Shown here: positions 40,362 through 49,428 of the stretch, in pieces
Layout: every line of letters starts with the position of its first letter
Position numbering within the stretch: position 1 is the first letter of the stretch
Assembly: GCF_902498195.1 (NCBI RefSeq)
Contig: NZ_CABVIY010000007.1
Span: 372,001 to 436,000, forward strand
DNA length: 64,000 nucleotides
Source of the DNA: Pseudomonas fluorescens
Lineage (GTDB): Bacteria > Pseudomonadota > Gammaproteobacteria > Pseudomonadales > Pseudomonadaceae
Direction of reading: 5' to 3'
The notes under the pieces: model-generated
Seen by the model: the letters and a program-made list of their open reading frames with translations, nothing else
The model's database searches: none
Told to the model about the DNA's origin: nothing
Position numbers and translations under genes: made by a program

Positions 40362-41195
40362 TCAACCGCAGCTGGGCACATTCTTTTCCTGGCGTTTGGC
40401 TTCGCCCCACAGGGCGTCCAACTCTTCGAGGGTGCAATCTTCCATGGGACGGTGGGTGTCGCGCAATGCCTGTTCGATAAAACGGAAGCGTCGTTCGAAT
40501 TTGCTGTTGGCGCCACGCAGTGCGGTTTCCGGGTCGACCTTGAGGTGTCGGGCGAGATTGACCACGGAAAACAGCAGATCGCCGACTTCATCGGCAATGG
40601 CTACCGGGTCGTTGTCGGCCATCGCTTCGAGGATTTCATCGAGCTCTTCACGGACCTTGTCCAGCACCGGCAAGGCATCGGGCCAGTCGAAACCGACCTG
40701 CCCTGCACGCTTTTGCAACTTGGCCGAACGCGACAACGCCGGCAGCGCGGCGGGAACGTCATCGAGCAGGGACAACTGCTGCGGCGCGGCGGACTTCTCG
40801 GCGCGCTCTTCGGCCTTGATCGCTTCCCAGCGCTGCTTGACCTGCTCTTCATTCAGGCGCGGCACGTCCAGCGGCGCGTACAGATCGCCGGTAGGGAACA
40901 CGTGGGGATGACGGCGGATCAGCTTGCGGGTGATGCTATCGACGACACCATCGAATTCGAAGCGCCCTTCTTCCCGGGCCAGCTGGCTGTAATACACCAC
41001 CTGGAACAGCAGGTCACCCAGCTCGCCCTGCAGGTGATCGAAATCCCCGCGCTCGATGGCGTCGGCGACTTCGTAGGCTTCCTCAAGGGTGTGCGGGACG
41101 ATGCTGGCGTAGGTTTGCTTGATGTCCCAGGGGCAACCGTACTGCGGGTCGCGCAGGCGGTTCATCAGGTGTAGCAGGTCTTCAAGTGAATACAT
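40362..41195 (-). CDS. mazG: Nucleoside triphosphate pyrophosphohydrolase MazG
   Basis: 277-residue enzyme with two MazG domains. First: LRDPQYGCPWDIKQTYASI, then EEAYEVADAIERGDFDHLQGELGDLLFQVV with the EExxE/ExxD metal site. Second: DKVREELDEILEAMADND, EVGDLLFSVVNLAR and RRFRFIEQALRDT. It hydrolyses NTPs, and in E. coli lowers ppGpp and counteracts growth arrest. Downstream of relA with a REP pair between, so the two opposing genes lie close together. Confidence 0.95.
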   Translation of the reverse strand: MYSLEDLLHLMNRLRDPQYGCPWDIKQTYASIVPHTLEEAYEVADAIERGDFDHLQGELGDLLFQVVYYSQLAREEGRFEFDGVVDSITRKLIRRHPHVFPTGDLYAPLDVPRLNEEQVKQRWEAIKAEERAEKSAAPQQLSLLDDVPAALPALSRSAKLQKRAGQVGFDWPDALPVLDKVREELDEILEAMADNDPVAIADEVGDLLFSVVNLARHLKVDPETALRGANSKFERRFRFIEQALRDTHRPMEDCTLEELDALWGEAKRQEKNVPSCG

Positions 41196-41216
41196 TTATC
41201 GAACTCTGCAAGTACC

Positions 41217-41308
41217 TGTGGGAGCGGGCTTGCTCGCGAAAGCGGTGAATCAGTCAACGTAGCTGTCAACTGACACTCCGTATTCGCGAGCAAGCCCGCT
41301 CCCACATT
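41217..41308. repeat. REP pair (family A)
   Basis: GTGGGAGCGGGCTTGCTCGC with inverted copy ending CGCTCCCACA. Lies between relA (upstream on the minus strand) and mazG. Confidence 0.95.
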
Positions 41309-41324
41309 GGATTGGCGCCGGTCT

Positions 41325-43568
41325 TTAAGGGGTACGGTTACGCCGCGTTTCAATGATGTTCGGCAACTGGGAAATCCGCCCCAGCAACCGCCCCAGCGCA
41401 TCCAGTCCCGGAATCTCGATGGTCAGGGACATCAGCGCGGTGTTGTCCTCCTTGTTCGAGCGGGTATTGACCGCCAGCACGTTGATCCGCTCGTTGAGCA
41501 GCACCTGGGAAACGTCGCGCAGCAGACCCGAACGGTCGTAGGCGCGGATGACGATGTCCACCGGGTAGGTGAGCACCGGCACCGGGCCCCAGCTGACCTG
41601 GATGATCCGCTCCGGCTCGCGGCCGCCCAGTTGCAGCACCGAGGCGCAATCCTGGCGGTGAATGCTGACGCCACGACCCTGGGTGATGTAACCGACGATG
41701 GCATCGCCCGGCAGCGGCTGGCAGCAGCCCGCCATCTGGGTCATCAGGTTGCCGACGCCCTGGATCTGGATGTCGCCACGCTTGCCCGGCTTGTAGCCGG
41801 TGGCCTTGCGCGGAATCAGTTCCAGCTGTTCGTTGCCCCGCTCCGGCTCGACCAGTTGCTGCGCCAGGTTGACCAGTTGCGCCAGGCGCAAGTCGCCGGC
41901 ACCCAGCGCGGCATACATGTCCTCGGCGGTCTTCATGTTGGCCTTGTCGGCCAGCTTGTCGAAATCCACCGCCGGCAGGCCGAGGCGATTGAGTTCACGT
42001 TCCAGCAGGGTTTTACCCGCCGCCACGTTCTGATCGCGCGCCTGCAACTTGAACCAGTGAACGATTTTCGCCCGTGCCCGGGACGTGGTGACGTAACCCA
42101 GGTTCGGGTTCAGCCAGTCGCGACTCGGGGTGCCGTGCTTGCTGGTGATGATCTCGACCTGCTCACCGGTTTGCAGGCTGTAGTTGAGCGGTACGATGCG
42201 CCCGTTGATCTTCGCGCCGCGGCAGTTGTGACCGATCTCGGTGTGCACACGATAGGCGAAGTCCAGCGGCGTCGCGCCTTTGGGCAAGTCGATGGCGTGA
42301 CCGTCGGGGGTGAAGATGTAGACGCGGTCGGGTTCGATATCGACCCGCAGCTGCTCCGCCAGGCCACCGATGTCACCCAGCTCTTCGTGCCATTCCAGCA
42401 CCTGGCGCAGCCAGGAAATCTTCTCTTCGTAGTGATTGGAACCGGACTTGACGTCGGTGCCCTTGTAGCGCCAGTGCGCGCAAACGCCGAGTTCTGCTTC
42501 CTCGTGCATCGCGTGGGTGCGGATCTGCACTTCCAGCACCTTGCCCTCGGGACCGATCACCGCCGTGTGCAGCGAGCGGTAGCCGTTTTCCTTGGGGTTG
42601 GCGATGTAGTCGTCGAACTCTTTGGGGATGTGTCGCCACAAGGTGTGGACGATGCCGAGCGCGGTGTAGCAGTCGCGCATTTCCGGCACCAGCACGCGCA
42701 CCGCGCGTACGTCGTAGATCTGGCTGAACTCCAGGCCCTTGCGCTGCATTTTGCGCCAGATCGAATAGATGTGTTTGGCCCGGCCGCTGATGTCAGCGTC
42801 GACACCGGTGGCCTGCAATTCGTTTTTCAACTGGCTCATCACGTCGCTGATGAAGCGCTCGCGATCCAGTCGCCGCTCGTGCAGCAGCTTGGCGATCTGC
42901 TTGTACTGGTCTGGTTCCAGGTAACGGAAAGACAAGTCCTCCAGTTCCCACTTGATGTGACCGATACCCAGGCGGTGGGCGAGCGGCGCGTAGATGTCGA
43001 ACACTTCGCGGGCCACGCGGTTGCGCTTTTCGTCATCGGCGGTTTTCACCGCCCGGATCGCGCAGGTGCGCTCGGCCAGCTTGATCAGGGCGACGCGCAC
43101 GTCGTCGACCATGGCCACCAGCATCTTGCGCAGGTTTTCCACCTGGCCCTGCGTGCCCATCACCATGGATTTGCGCGGGCTCAGGCTATCGCTGATCGCC
43201 GCCATGCGCTGCACGCCGTCGATGAGTTTGGCCACCACGGGACCAAAGCGCTGGCTGACCGCCGGCAGCTGGATCTGGCCTTCGCGCACGCCCCGGTACA
43301 GGACCGCGGCGACCAGCGAATCCTGATCGAGCTTGAGGTCGGCGAGGATCTCGGCGATCTCAAGGCCGGTGCGAAAACTCGAGTTGCCTTCGGACCACAG
43401 GTTCTTCGCCGCATTGGCTTGTTGTTCGGCCTCGCGAGCGTACTCGCAGGCTTCTTTCAAGGCTTCGCGATCCAGTGCCAGATCGACACTGACCGCATGA
43501 TCGAGCCAAGCCTCGAGATTGATACTGCCGTCGGTGTTGATCGGCTGGTGTGCTCTCACCTGTACCAT
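41325..43568 (-). CDS. relA: GTP pyrophosphokinase RelA
   Basis: 747 residues. The N-terminal pseudo-hydrolase domain has lost the HD site (LYRGVREG at 90-97). The synthetase domain carries EFDD at 317-320, the EXDD motif of RelA rather than the RXKD of SpoT. A TGS domain (VYIFTPDGHAIDLPKGATPLDFAY), helical and zinc-finger regions (AGCCQPLPGD, SIHRQDCASV) and a C-terminal ACT domain (YDRSGLLRDVSQVL) follow. It makes (p)ppGpp when uncharged tRNA enters the ribosome. Start follows the family N-terminus MVQVRAHQP. Confidence 0.97.
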   Translation of the reverse strand: MVQVRAHQPINTDGSINLEAWLDHAVSVDLALDREALKEACEYAREAEQQANAAKNLWSEGNSSFRTGLEIAEILADLKLDQDSLVAAVLYRGVREGQIQLPAVSQRFGPVVAKLIDGVQRMAAISDSLSPRKSMVMGTQGQVENLRKMLVAMVDDVRVALIKLAERTCAIRAVKTADDEKRNRVAREVFDIYAPLAHRLGIGHIKWELEDLSFRYLEPDQYKQIAKLLHERRLDRERFISDVMSQLKNELQATGVDADISGRAKHIYSIWRKMQRKGLEFSQIYDVRAVRVLVPEMRDCYTALGIVHTLWRHIPKEFDDYIANPKENGYRSLHTAVIGPEGKVLEVQIRTHAMHEEAELGVCAHWRYKGTDVKSGSNHYEEKISWLRQVLEWHEELGDIGGLAEQLRVDIEPDRVYIFTPDGHAIDLPKGATPLDFAYRVHTEIGHNCRGAKINGRIVPLNYSLQTGEQVEIITSKHGTPSRDWLNPNLGYVTTSRARAKIVHWFKLQARDQNVAAGKTLLERELNRLGLPAVDFDKLADKANMKTAEDMYAALGAGDLRLAQLVNLAQQLVEPERGNEQLELIPRKATGYKPGKRGDIQIQGVGNLMTQMAGCCQPLPGDAIVGYITQGRGVSIHRQDCASVLQLGGREPERIIQVSWGPVPVLTYPVDIVIRAYDRSGLLRDVSQVLLNERINVLAVNTRSNKEDNTALMSLTIEIPGLDALGRLLGRISQLPNIIETRRNRTP

Positions 43569-43690
43569 CTTGCTTACCTTCCCTACGACGCAGATTCAAT
43601 GCGTCAGAATCGCTGACCTTCGTTGCCCATGAGCCCACGTCGGGCTGGTGCGCGGCTGCACGGGCGGGCCAGTCGGACCAGACGAGCATC

Positions 43691-45043
43691 CTAGCTCGCT
43701 TCAAATAACGCCATGGCCTCGACATGTGCCGTCTGAGGAAACATATCGAGAATCCCGGCACGTTTTAACCGGTAGCCCTGCTTGATCAATTCGACCGTGT
43801 CGCGCGCCAGCGTGGCCGGGTTGCACGAGACATACACCAGCCGTTCGGCACCCAGCGACTTAAGCTTGCGCACCACCTCGAAAGCACCGTCACGCGGTGG
43901 GTCCAAGAGTACCGCACAAAAGCCTTCGCGCGCCCATTCGGCATCCGTCAAAGGCTGGGATAAATCGGCCTGAAAAAACTTCACATTATGCAGATTGTTG
44001 CTAACAGCATTCGCGGCTGCCCGCTCGACCATCACCTGCACGCCTTCCACCGCCACCACTTCGCGAACGGTCTGGGCCAGCGGCAAGGCAAAGTTACCCA
44101 GGCCGCAGAACAGATCGAGAACCCGCTCGCTCGCCACCGGCTTCAACCACGCCAGCGCCTGGGCAACCATGGCCTCGTTGACCCCGGCGTTGACCTGAAC
44201 AAAATCCCCGGGCCGATACGCCAGCTCCAGGTTCCATTGCTCTAAACGATAGCCCAACGATTGATCGGGCTCGACCGGTTGTGGCTCGCCCTCACCGTGC
44301 AACCACAACTGGGCCTCATGGAACGCGCAGAAGTCCTTGAGGATCGTCAGGTCGGCGTCGGACAACGGCGCCATGTGGCGCAGCAAAACGGCCAGCGATG
44401 ATCCGCTGAACAGCTCCACATGCCCGAGTGCCTGCGGCTTGCTCAACCGCCGCAGCATCTCCGGCAGGCGAGTCATGATCGGTTGCAAGGGCTGTACCAG
44501 CACCGGGCATTCATCAATGGCGACGATGTCCTGGCTGCCGGCGGCGCGGAAACCGACTTCGAGTTTTTTCGCCTTCATGTCCCAGCGCACCGCGACGCGG
44601 GCGCGACGGCGGTAAGCGAATTCCGGGCCGCTCAAAGGCGCGGCCCATTCTTCGGGCTCGACCCCGGCGACCCTGGACAATTGCTCGGCGAGCATGCGCT
44701 GTTTCAGGGCAAGCTGTTCGTTGTGCGGCAGATGTTGCACGCTGCAACCGCCGCAACGGCCGGCATGGGCGCACGGTGCCGGGCGACGCAGTTCGCTGGC
44801 CTTGAACACCCGTTCGGTGCGCGCCTCGACCACTTTGCCGTGGGCGCCGAGCACGCGTGCTTCGACCTCTTCACCGGCCAATGCGCCCATGACGAACCAG
44901 GTGCGACCTTCAAAAAACGCGATACCGCGACCGTCATTGGCCAGGCGCTCGATGGTCAGGCGCTGCTTTTTCCCGGTCGGGACTTGCGGGGCCTTGCTGC
45001 CGCCCGTGGGCTGGAAGCGCAGGCCTCTCTCATGCTTGGCCAT
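43691..45043 (-). CDS. rlmD: 23S rRNA (uracil-1939-C5)-methyltransferase RlmD
   Basis: 450 residues: N-terminal TRAM domain (LTIERLANDGRGIAFFEGRTWF), a cluster of cysteines CAHAGRCGGCSVQHL that binds [4Fe-4S], and the SAM-dependent methyltransferase domain with LDLFCGLGNFALPLA and the catalytic VSCNPATLARD. Uses SAM to methylate U1939. Its start overlaps the cysM stop by one base (TGATG), so the two are translationally coupled. relA follows 122 bases downstream. Confidence 0.96.
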   Translation of the reverse strand: MAKHERGLRFQPTGGSKAPQVPTGKKQRLTIERLANDGRGIAFFEGRTWFVMGALAGEEVEARVLGAHGKVVEARTERVFKASELRRPAPCAHAGRCGGCSVQHLPHNEQLALKQRMLAEQLSRVAGVEPEEWAAPLSGPEFAYRRRARVAVRWDMKAKKLEVGFRAAGSQDIVAIDECPVLVQPLQPIMTRLPEMLRRLSKPQALGHVELFSGSSLAVLLRHMAPLSDADLTILKDFCAFHEAQLWLHGEGEPQPVEPDQSLGYRLEQWNLELAYRPGDFVQVNAGVNEAMVAQALAWLKPVASERVLDLFCGLGNFALPLAQTVREVVAVEGVQVMVERAAANAVSNNLHNVKFFQADLSQPLTDAEWAREGFCAVLLDPPRDGAFEVVRKLKSLGAERLVYVSCNPATLARDTVELIKQGYRLKRAGILDMFPQTAHVEAMALFEAS

Positions 45044-45945
45044 CAGTTGGGCGCGTCGAAAATGCCGGTCGACAGGTAACGGTCGCCACGGTCGCAGATG
45101 ATCGCGACGATCACCGCGTTTTCTACTTCTTTGGACAGACGCAGCATCGCGGCCACCGCACCGCCCGACGATACGCCGCAGAAAATGCCTTCTTCGCGGG
45201 CCAGACGACGGGTCACGTCTTCGGCTTCGCTCTGGGCCATGTCGACGATGCGATCCACGCGATCGGCCTGGTAGATCTTCGGCAGGTATTCGTGGGGCCA
45301 GCGACGGATGCCCGGGATCGCCGAACCTTCCATGGGTTGTAGACCGATGATCTGCACGTTGTCGTTCTGCTCTTTCAAGTAGCGCGACACGCCCATGATG
45401 GTACCGGTGGTGCCCATGGAGCTGACGAAATGGGTGATGGTGCCCTCGGTCTGACGCCAGATTTCCGGGCCGGTGGTGGTGTAGTGCGCCTCGGGGTTGT
45501 CACCGTTGGCGAACTGATCCAGCACCTTGCCACGGCCTTCGGCTTCCATGCGCTGGGCAAGGTCGCGGGCGCCTTCCATGCCTTGCTCCTGGCTGACCAG
45601 AATCAGTTCGGCACCGTAGGCGGTCATGGCGGCCTTGCGCTCGGCGCTGGAATTGTCCGGCATGATCAGGATCATCTTGTAACCCTTGATCGCGGCAGCC
45701 ATGGCCAGCGCGATCCCGGTGTTACCCGAGGTCGCCTCGATCAGCGTATCGCCGGCGTGGATCTGCCCGCGCAACTCGGCACGGGTGATCATCGACAGCG
45801 CCGGACGGTCCTTGACCGAACCCGCCGGGTTGTTCCCTTCGAGCTTGAGCAAAAGGGTATTGCTGGTGGCGCCGGGCAGGCGCTGCAAACGGACCAGCGG
45901 AGTGTTGCCGACGCAATCGGCGATGGTTGGGTACTGCAAGGTCAT
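45043..45945 (-). CDS. cysM: O-acetylserine sulfhydrylase B CysM
   Basis: 300-residue PLP enzyme making cysteine or S-sulfocysteine from O-acetylserine. PLP lysine is Lys45 in NPAGSVKDRPAL; the substrate loop EATSGNTGIALA and the pyridine-binding VSSGGAVAA are visible. The N-terminus YPTIADCVGNTPLVRLQRL is typical of CysM rather than CysK. Start 45945 fits the family; an upstream in-frame ATG at 45984 adds 13 residues. It overlaps rlmD by one base. Confidence 0.95.
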   Translation of the reverse strand: MTLQYPTIADCVGNTPLVRLQRLPGATSNTLLLKLEGNNPAGSVKDRPALSMITRAELRGQIHAGDTLIEATSGNTGIALAMAAAIKGYKMILIMPDNSSAERKAAMTAYGAELILVSQEQGMEGARDLAQRMEAEGRGKVLDQFANGDNPEAHYTTTGPEIWRQTEGTITHFVSSMGTTGTIMGVSRYLKEQNDNVQIIGLQPMEGSAIPGIRRWPHEYLPKIYQADRVDRIVDMAQSEAEDVTRRLAREEGIFCGVSSGGAVAAMLRLSKEVENAVIVAIICDRGDRYLSTGIFDAPN

Positions 45946-46054
45946 GGCGTAATTCGCAATCCAGACTGCGGGGGCGCCTATCATACCGGCAAACCCCGGA
46001 ACGCCATATCACGCAAAGTGCGGTGCTTATGGTTTATGGGAATAAGCGTCTGAC

Positions 46055-47077
46055 TCAGCCCTCTTCAGTCTGTGCCACATTCAAGGCATAGAATTCATGC
46101 AGCTTGGCCTGCAACAACTCTTTGTCCGGCAATTGCACCTGATACTCCGCGATCAGTGCAGGTGACAGGCTGCGGTTAAGGGCGTACTCGACGACCTCGT
46201 CATCTTTGCTGGCACAGAGCAAGACACCGATGGCAGGGTTTTCATGAGGTTTGCGTTCTTTGCGATCCAGGGCTTCCAGATAGAAGTCCAACTTGCCCAG
46301 ATACTCCGGCTCGAAACGCCCGACCTTGAGTTCGATGGCCACCAGGCAGTTGAGACCGCGATGAAAGAACAGCAAGTCCAGCGCAAAATCACGCCCGCCA
46401 ACTTGTAGCGGGTATTCGGAGCCGACAAAGCAGAAATCGCGGCCAAGCTCTATCAGGAATTCCTTGAGACGTGCCAGCAGTCCTTGATGCAGATCGGTTT
46501 CGGCGTGGGCGCCGGGCAGGTCGAGAAACTCGACCATGTAGGCGTCACGGAAAATCTCTAGTGCACTGGGGTGTTTTTGTTGGAGTGCCCCGGAAATTTT
46601 GGCCGGCTGAGTCACACTGCGCTCAAACAGCGCCGCCTTGAACTGTCGTTCCAATTCCCGTGTCGACCACTTTTCTTGCACGGCCAGACGCAGATAGAAC
46701 TCACGCTCCTGTGGTCGCTTACTCTGAGTCAGAATGAGCAGATTGTGTGTCCAGGGTAATTGTGTCAGCAGTGCTGACACTTTCTCATTGCCCTGATAAG
46801 CCTCATAAAACTGCCGCATCCGGAACAGATTACGCCGAGTAAAACCACGCAATCCTGGCTGCCTCTGAGCCAGATGCTCGGCCAGTTGACCCACCACGGA
46901 ATCACCCCACTCGGCTTTCTCCAGCTTACGACTGATATAAGCACCCACCTGCCAGTACAACTCGATCAGCTGGGTATTGACCGCCTGCACGGCCTGTCGC
47001 CTGGCACTTTGAATCAGGTCCAGCACTTCATTGAAGCGATCGTCTGCGGGGCTGCCGGGGAACTGGGATACGGTCAT
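46055..47077 (-). CDS. PDDEXK nuclease domain protein (YhcG/DUF1016)
   Basis: 340 residues. N-terminal DUF1016 helical domain (VLDLIQSARRQAVQAVNTQLIELYWQVG, LRGFTRRNLFRMRQFYEAY). C-terminal nuclease domain with FALDLLFFHRGLNCLVAIELKVGRFEPEYLG, where D, E and K form the PD-(D/E)XK site. YhcG proteins are dispersed accessory genes found near restriction, toxin or mobile elements in many bacteria. Here it lies between cysM and a two-component system, where P. aeruginosa has pirA, which suggests acquisition by transfer. Codon use is somewhat more AT-rich than its neighbours. Confidence 0.9.
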   Translation of the reverse strand: MTVSQFPGSPADDRFNEVLDLIQSARRQAVQAVNTQLIELYWQVGAYISRKLEKAEWGDSVVGQLAEHLAQRQPGLRGFTRRNLFRMRQFYEAYQGNEKVSALLTQLPWTHNLLILTQSKRPQEREFYLRLAVQEKWSTRELERQFKAALFERSVTQPAKISGALQQKHPSALEIFRDAYMVEFLDLPGAHAETDLHQGLLARLKEFLIELGRDFCFVGSEYPLQVGGRDFALDLLFFHRGLNCLVAIELKVGRFEPEYLGKLDFYLEALDRKERKPHENPAIGVLLCASKDDEVVEYALNRSLSPALIAEYQVQLPDKELLQAKLHEFYALNVAQTEEG

Positions 47078-47218
47078 ACATGAATCCTTGAACAGTGTGA
47101 AAGCCTGAGCTTAAACCGCCAAGGATGCTTGAAATGACCGGTGATACCCTTTGGGAAAGGTCCTACGGAATCTCGGGAAGGCCCCGGCAAAATCAAAGTG
47201 ATCGTTGTCAGGAGGGCC

Positions 47219-47316
47219 TCTTCGCGAGCAAGCCCGCTCCGACATTCAATCCTGGTTGTTCACACCAACTGTGGTCGGCACAGATCCACTGTGGGAGCGG
47301 GCTTGCTCGCGAAGGC
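47219..47316. repeat. REP pair (family A, inverted order) overlapping a gene end
   Basis: TTCGCGAGCAAGCCCGCTCCGAC then GTGGGAGCGGGCTTGCTCGC. Reverse order relative to most pairs. The second unit lies inside the last codons of the sensor kinase gene (47260-48681), which therefore ends in REP-encoded residues. Confidence 0.93.
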
Positions 47317-48681
47317 GTCATCACAAGCACCGCTTACATCCGCCAGCAACCGCATATTCATCCGCAATCCGCCCCCGGCATTTTCCGCCCAAAGCTTCCC
47401 GCCCTGCCGCTGCACCGCATTCCTGGCAATGCTCAACCCCAACCCAAACCCGCCATCCCCCGGCCGCGAACCATCGAGACGGGTAAAGGGCAGGAAGATC
47501 CGTTCCAGATCCGCTTCCGCCACACCACCGCCCTGATCCTCCAGCCACAGATGCCAATACTTGCCGTCCCGCCTTCCGCCAAGCGTAACGACACCGCCCC
47601 GGGGTGAATGGCGGATCGCGTTGCGCAATATGTTCTCCAGCGCCTGGGCCAGGGTATTGAGGTGACCCCGTACCCAGCAGGACGAATCCACCGAGCACTG
47701 CAACTGCCCGCCCGGCCAGCAACTTTCATAGCAGGCATTTTCCGTGAGCATTTCCCACAACGCCTGGACCTGGATCGCCTCGTCGGGCAAGCGGGTGCGT
47801 TCGGTGTCGAGCCAGGCCAGTTGCAAGGTGTCTTCCACCAGTCGCTGCATGCCGTCGACCTCTCGGCCGATGCGCTCGCGCAAGGCGTCCAGCCCCTGCT
47901 CGCTTTCGCTGGCGACCCGCAGGCGACTCAGCGGCGTGCGCAACTCATGGGACAGATCGCGCAGCAATTGCTGTTGCAGGGCGACGGTGCTTTGCAGGCG
48001 TTCGGACATGTGATCGAACGCCCTGCCCAGCTCGCCCAGTTCATCGGAACGATTGGTGGTACGGCTCGACAACCGCACATTCAATTGATCGGCGCGCCAG
48101 GCGTTGGCCTGCTCGCGCAAGGTATTGAGCGGGATCACCAGCAAGCGATAGAGGCCCACGCACAGCAATAAGGTAAACAGCCCCGGAATCACGCCGTTGG
48201 TGATAACGCGCCAGAACACCCGGTAGTGCCCGGGCACGAAACGCGCGGGCAGTTCGATCACCAGGCTGCCGGCCGACGGGTCGCGGGGAAACGGTACGCG
48301 CATCCACGGCCGGCCTTTCTTGTGGATGGGCCAGTCCAGGCCGCGCAGGAAGGTCAGGTGCTCGATCTCCTTTTCCGTCAACGGTCGGCTGCTCAGGGAT
48401 TGCAAATCACCGCCGATGACACCGACCCAGCCCTTTTCGCGATGTTGCATGCTCTGCAGCCAGCGATCGACACCCTCACGCTGGCGATCCTGCCAGGCCT
48501 GATCGGCTTCGGCGGCATAGCGCGTCAGGGTGCCGCGCGCTTCATCCGACAGGAACTGGTTGCGCTCTTCCATGTAGCGGCCCCAGGACCAACTCAACCA
48601 GATCATCAGCAGACAGAACGCCACCAGCAGGCAAGCCAGCTTCCAGAACAGCGAATGCCGCCCCGGCAATTTACATTTCAT
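47260..48681 (-). CDS. pirS: Sensor histidine kinase, PirS-like
   Basis: About 473 residues: TM1 (LFWKLACLLVAFCLLMIWLS), a periplasmic sensor loop, TM2 (GVIPGLFTLLLCVGLYRLL), HAMP, HisKA with His245 (LLRDLSHELRTPLSRL) and HATPase (LRNAIRHSPRGG, DGGFGLGLSIARNAVQ). The final 20 or so residues (ASKPAPTVDLC) come from a REP element, a sign of a shifted stop. The start overlaps the response-regulator stop by about 11 bases. Synteny with gacS and cysM in P. aeruginosa points to PirS, but pirA is missing here. The GTG at 48690 is an alternative start. Confidence 0.85.
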   Translation of the reverse strand: MKCKLPGRHSLFWKLACLLVAFCLLMIWLSWSWGRYMEERNQFLSDEARGTLTRYAAEADQAWQDRQREGVDRWLQSMQHREKGWVGVIGGDLQSLSSRPLTEKEIEHLTFLRGLDWPIHKKGRPWMRVPFPRDPSAGSLVIELPARFVPGHYRVFWRVITNGVIPGLFTLLLCVGLYRLLVIPLNTLREQANAWRADQLNVRLSSRTTNRSDELGELGRAFDHMSERLQSTVALQQQLLRDLSHELRTPLSRLRVASESEQGLDALRERIGREVDGMQRLVEDTLQLAWLDTERTRLPDEAIQVQALWEMLTENACYESCWPGGQLQCSVDSSCWVRGHLNTLAQALENILRNAIRHSPRGGVVTLGGRRDGKYWHLWLEDQGGGVAEADLERIFLPFTRLDGSRPGDGGFGLGLSIARNAVQRQGGKLWAENAGGGLRMNMRLLADVSGACDDAFASKPAPTVDLCRPQLV

Positions 48682-49390
48682 CGCCGGCACTCAGGATGTA
48701 GCCCTTGCCCCAGACCGTGCGCACTTCGCGCTCGGTGTAGCCGATGGCCTTGAGTTTGCGGCGGATCTGGCTGATGTGCATGTCCAGGCTGCGGTCATGG
48801 GCCGCGTAGCCCCGTTGCAGCACATGCTGATAAAGGAAGGCTTTGCTCAACACTTCGTCGCCATTGCGGTTCAGGGTTTCCAGCAAACGGAATTCACTGC
48901 GGGTCAGGCCGGCCGCCTGCTCACCGTAGAACACCTCGAACAGCTCATCGTCGAAACGCAGGCTGTCCGCCGCCGGGACAATCGCCGCCGGCGTCGGCCG
49001 GCGATCCAGCGCCACCCGGCGCAGGATCGCCTCGATGCGCACCCGCAACTCGGCCATGCTGAAAGGCTTGGGCAGGTAATCGTCGGCCCCCAGGCGAAAG
49101 CCGCTGATGCGATCCGCCTCGGCCCCCAGCGCCGACATCAGCAGCACCGGCGTGGAGTGGCTCTGGCGCAACTGCGTCAGCACCGATAACCCGTCCAGGC
49201 CAGGCAGCAGAATGTCCATCAGCACCACATCGAAGGGTTGTTGGCGGGCTGCGTCCAGCCCTTCCTGGCCGTTCTGGCACCAGGTCACCTGAAAGCCGCT
49301 CCGGCCCAAATGGTCGTGAACATAGGCACCGAGCACGAGGTCGTCTTCGATGGCGAGGATACGGGGATGGCCGGCAGCGATGGGAGTCAT
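48671..49390 (-). CDS. pirR: Response regulator, PirR-like (OmpR family)
   Basis: About 239 residues: receiver domain with phospho-acceptor Asp59 (VVLMDILLPGLDG) and YLPKPFSMAELRVR, then an OmpR-type winged-helix DNA-binding domain (LTRSEFRLLETLNRN, RSLDMHISQIRRKL, RTVWGKGYIL). Start set at the ATG 49390; a TTG at 49402 in frame is possible but lies inside the Fur-like box. Two Fur-like boxes overlap the promoter, consistent with iron control. The order gacS, regulator, kinase, cysM matches PA0928-PA0932 minus pirA. Whether it still controls enterobactin uptake is unknown. Confidence 0.88.
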   Translation of the reverse strand: MTPIAAGHPRILAIEDDLVLGAYVHDHLGRSGFQVTWCQNGQEGLDAARQQPFDVVLMDILLPGLDGLSVLTQLRQSHSTPVLLMSALGAEADRISGFRLGADDYLPKPFSMAELRVRIEAILRRVALDRRPTPAAIVPAADSLRFDDELFEVFYGEQAAGLTRSEFRLLETLNRNGDEVLSKAFLYQHVLQRGYAAHDRSLDMHISQIRRKLKAIGYTEREVRTVWGKGYILSAGDEM

Positions 49391-49397
49391 GAGTATC

Positions 49398-49428
49398 TGC
49401 AAATAATTCTCAGTTGATAATTATTCAA
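49398..49428. promoter_or_regulatory. Tandem Fur-box-like sequences
   Basis: TGCAAATAATTCTCA (49398-49412) and TTGATAATTATTCAA (49414-49428) each match the 7-1-7 Fur motif TGATAATNATTATCA at 10-11 of 14 positions on the relevant strand. They sit just upstream of pirR in an AT-rich patch. The first overlaps the alternative TTG start of pirR. Iron repression is expected if the boxes are functional. Confidence 0.6.

Noticed and set aside
41307..43616. 769-codon open frame on the plus strand opposite relA
   Set aside because: It is the antisense shadow of relA, produced by high-GC codon use. No start signal and no family resemblance.
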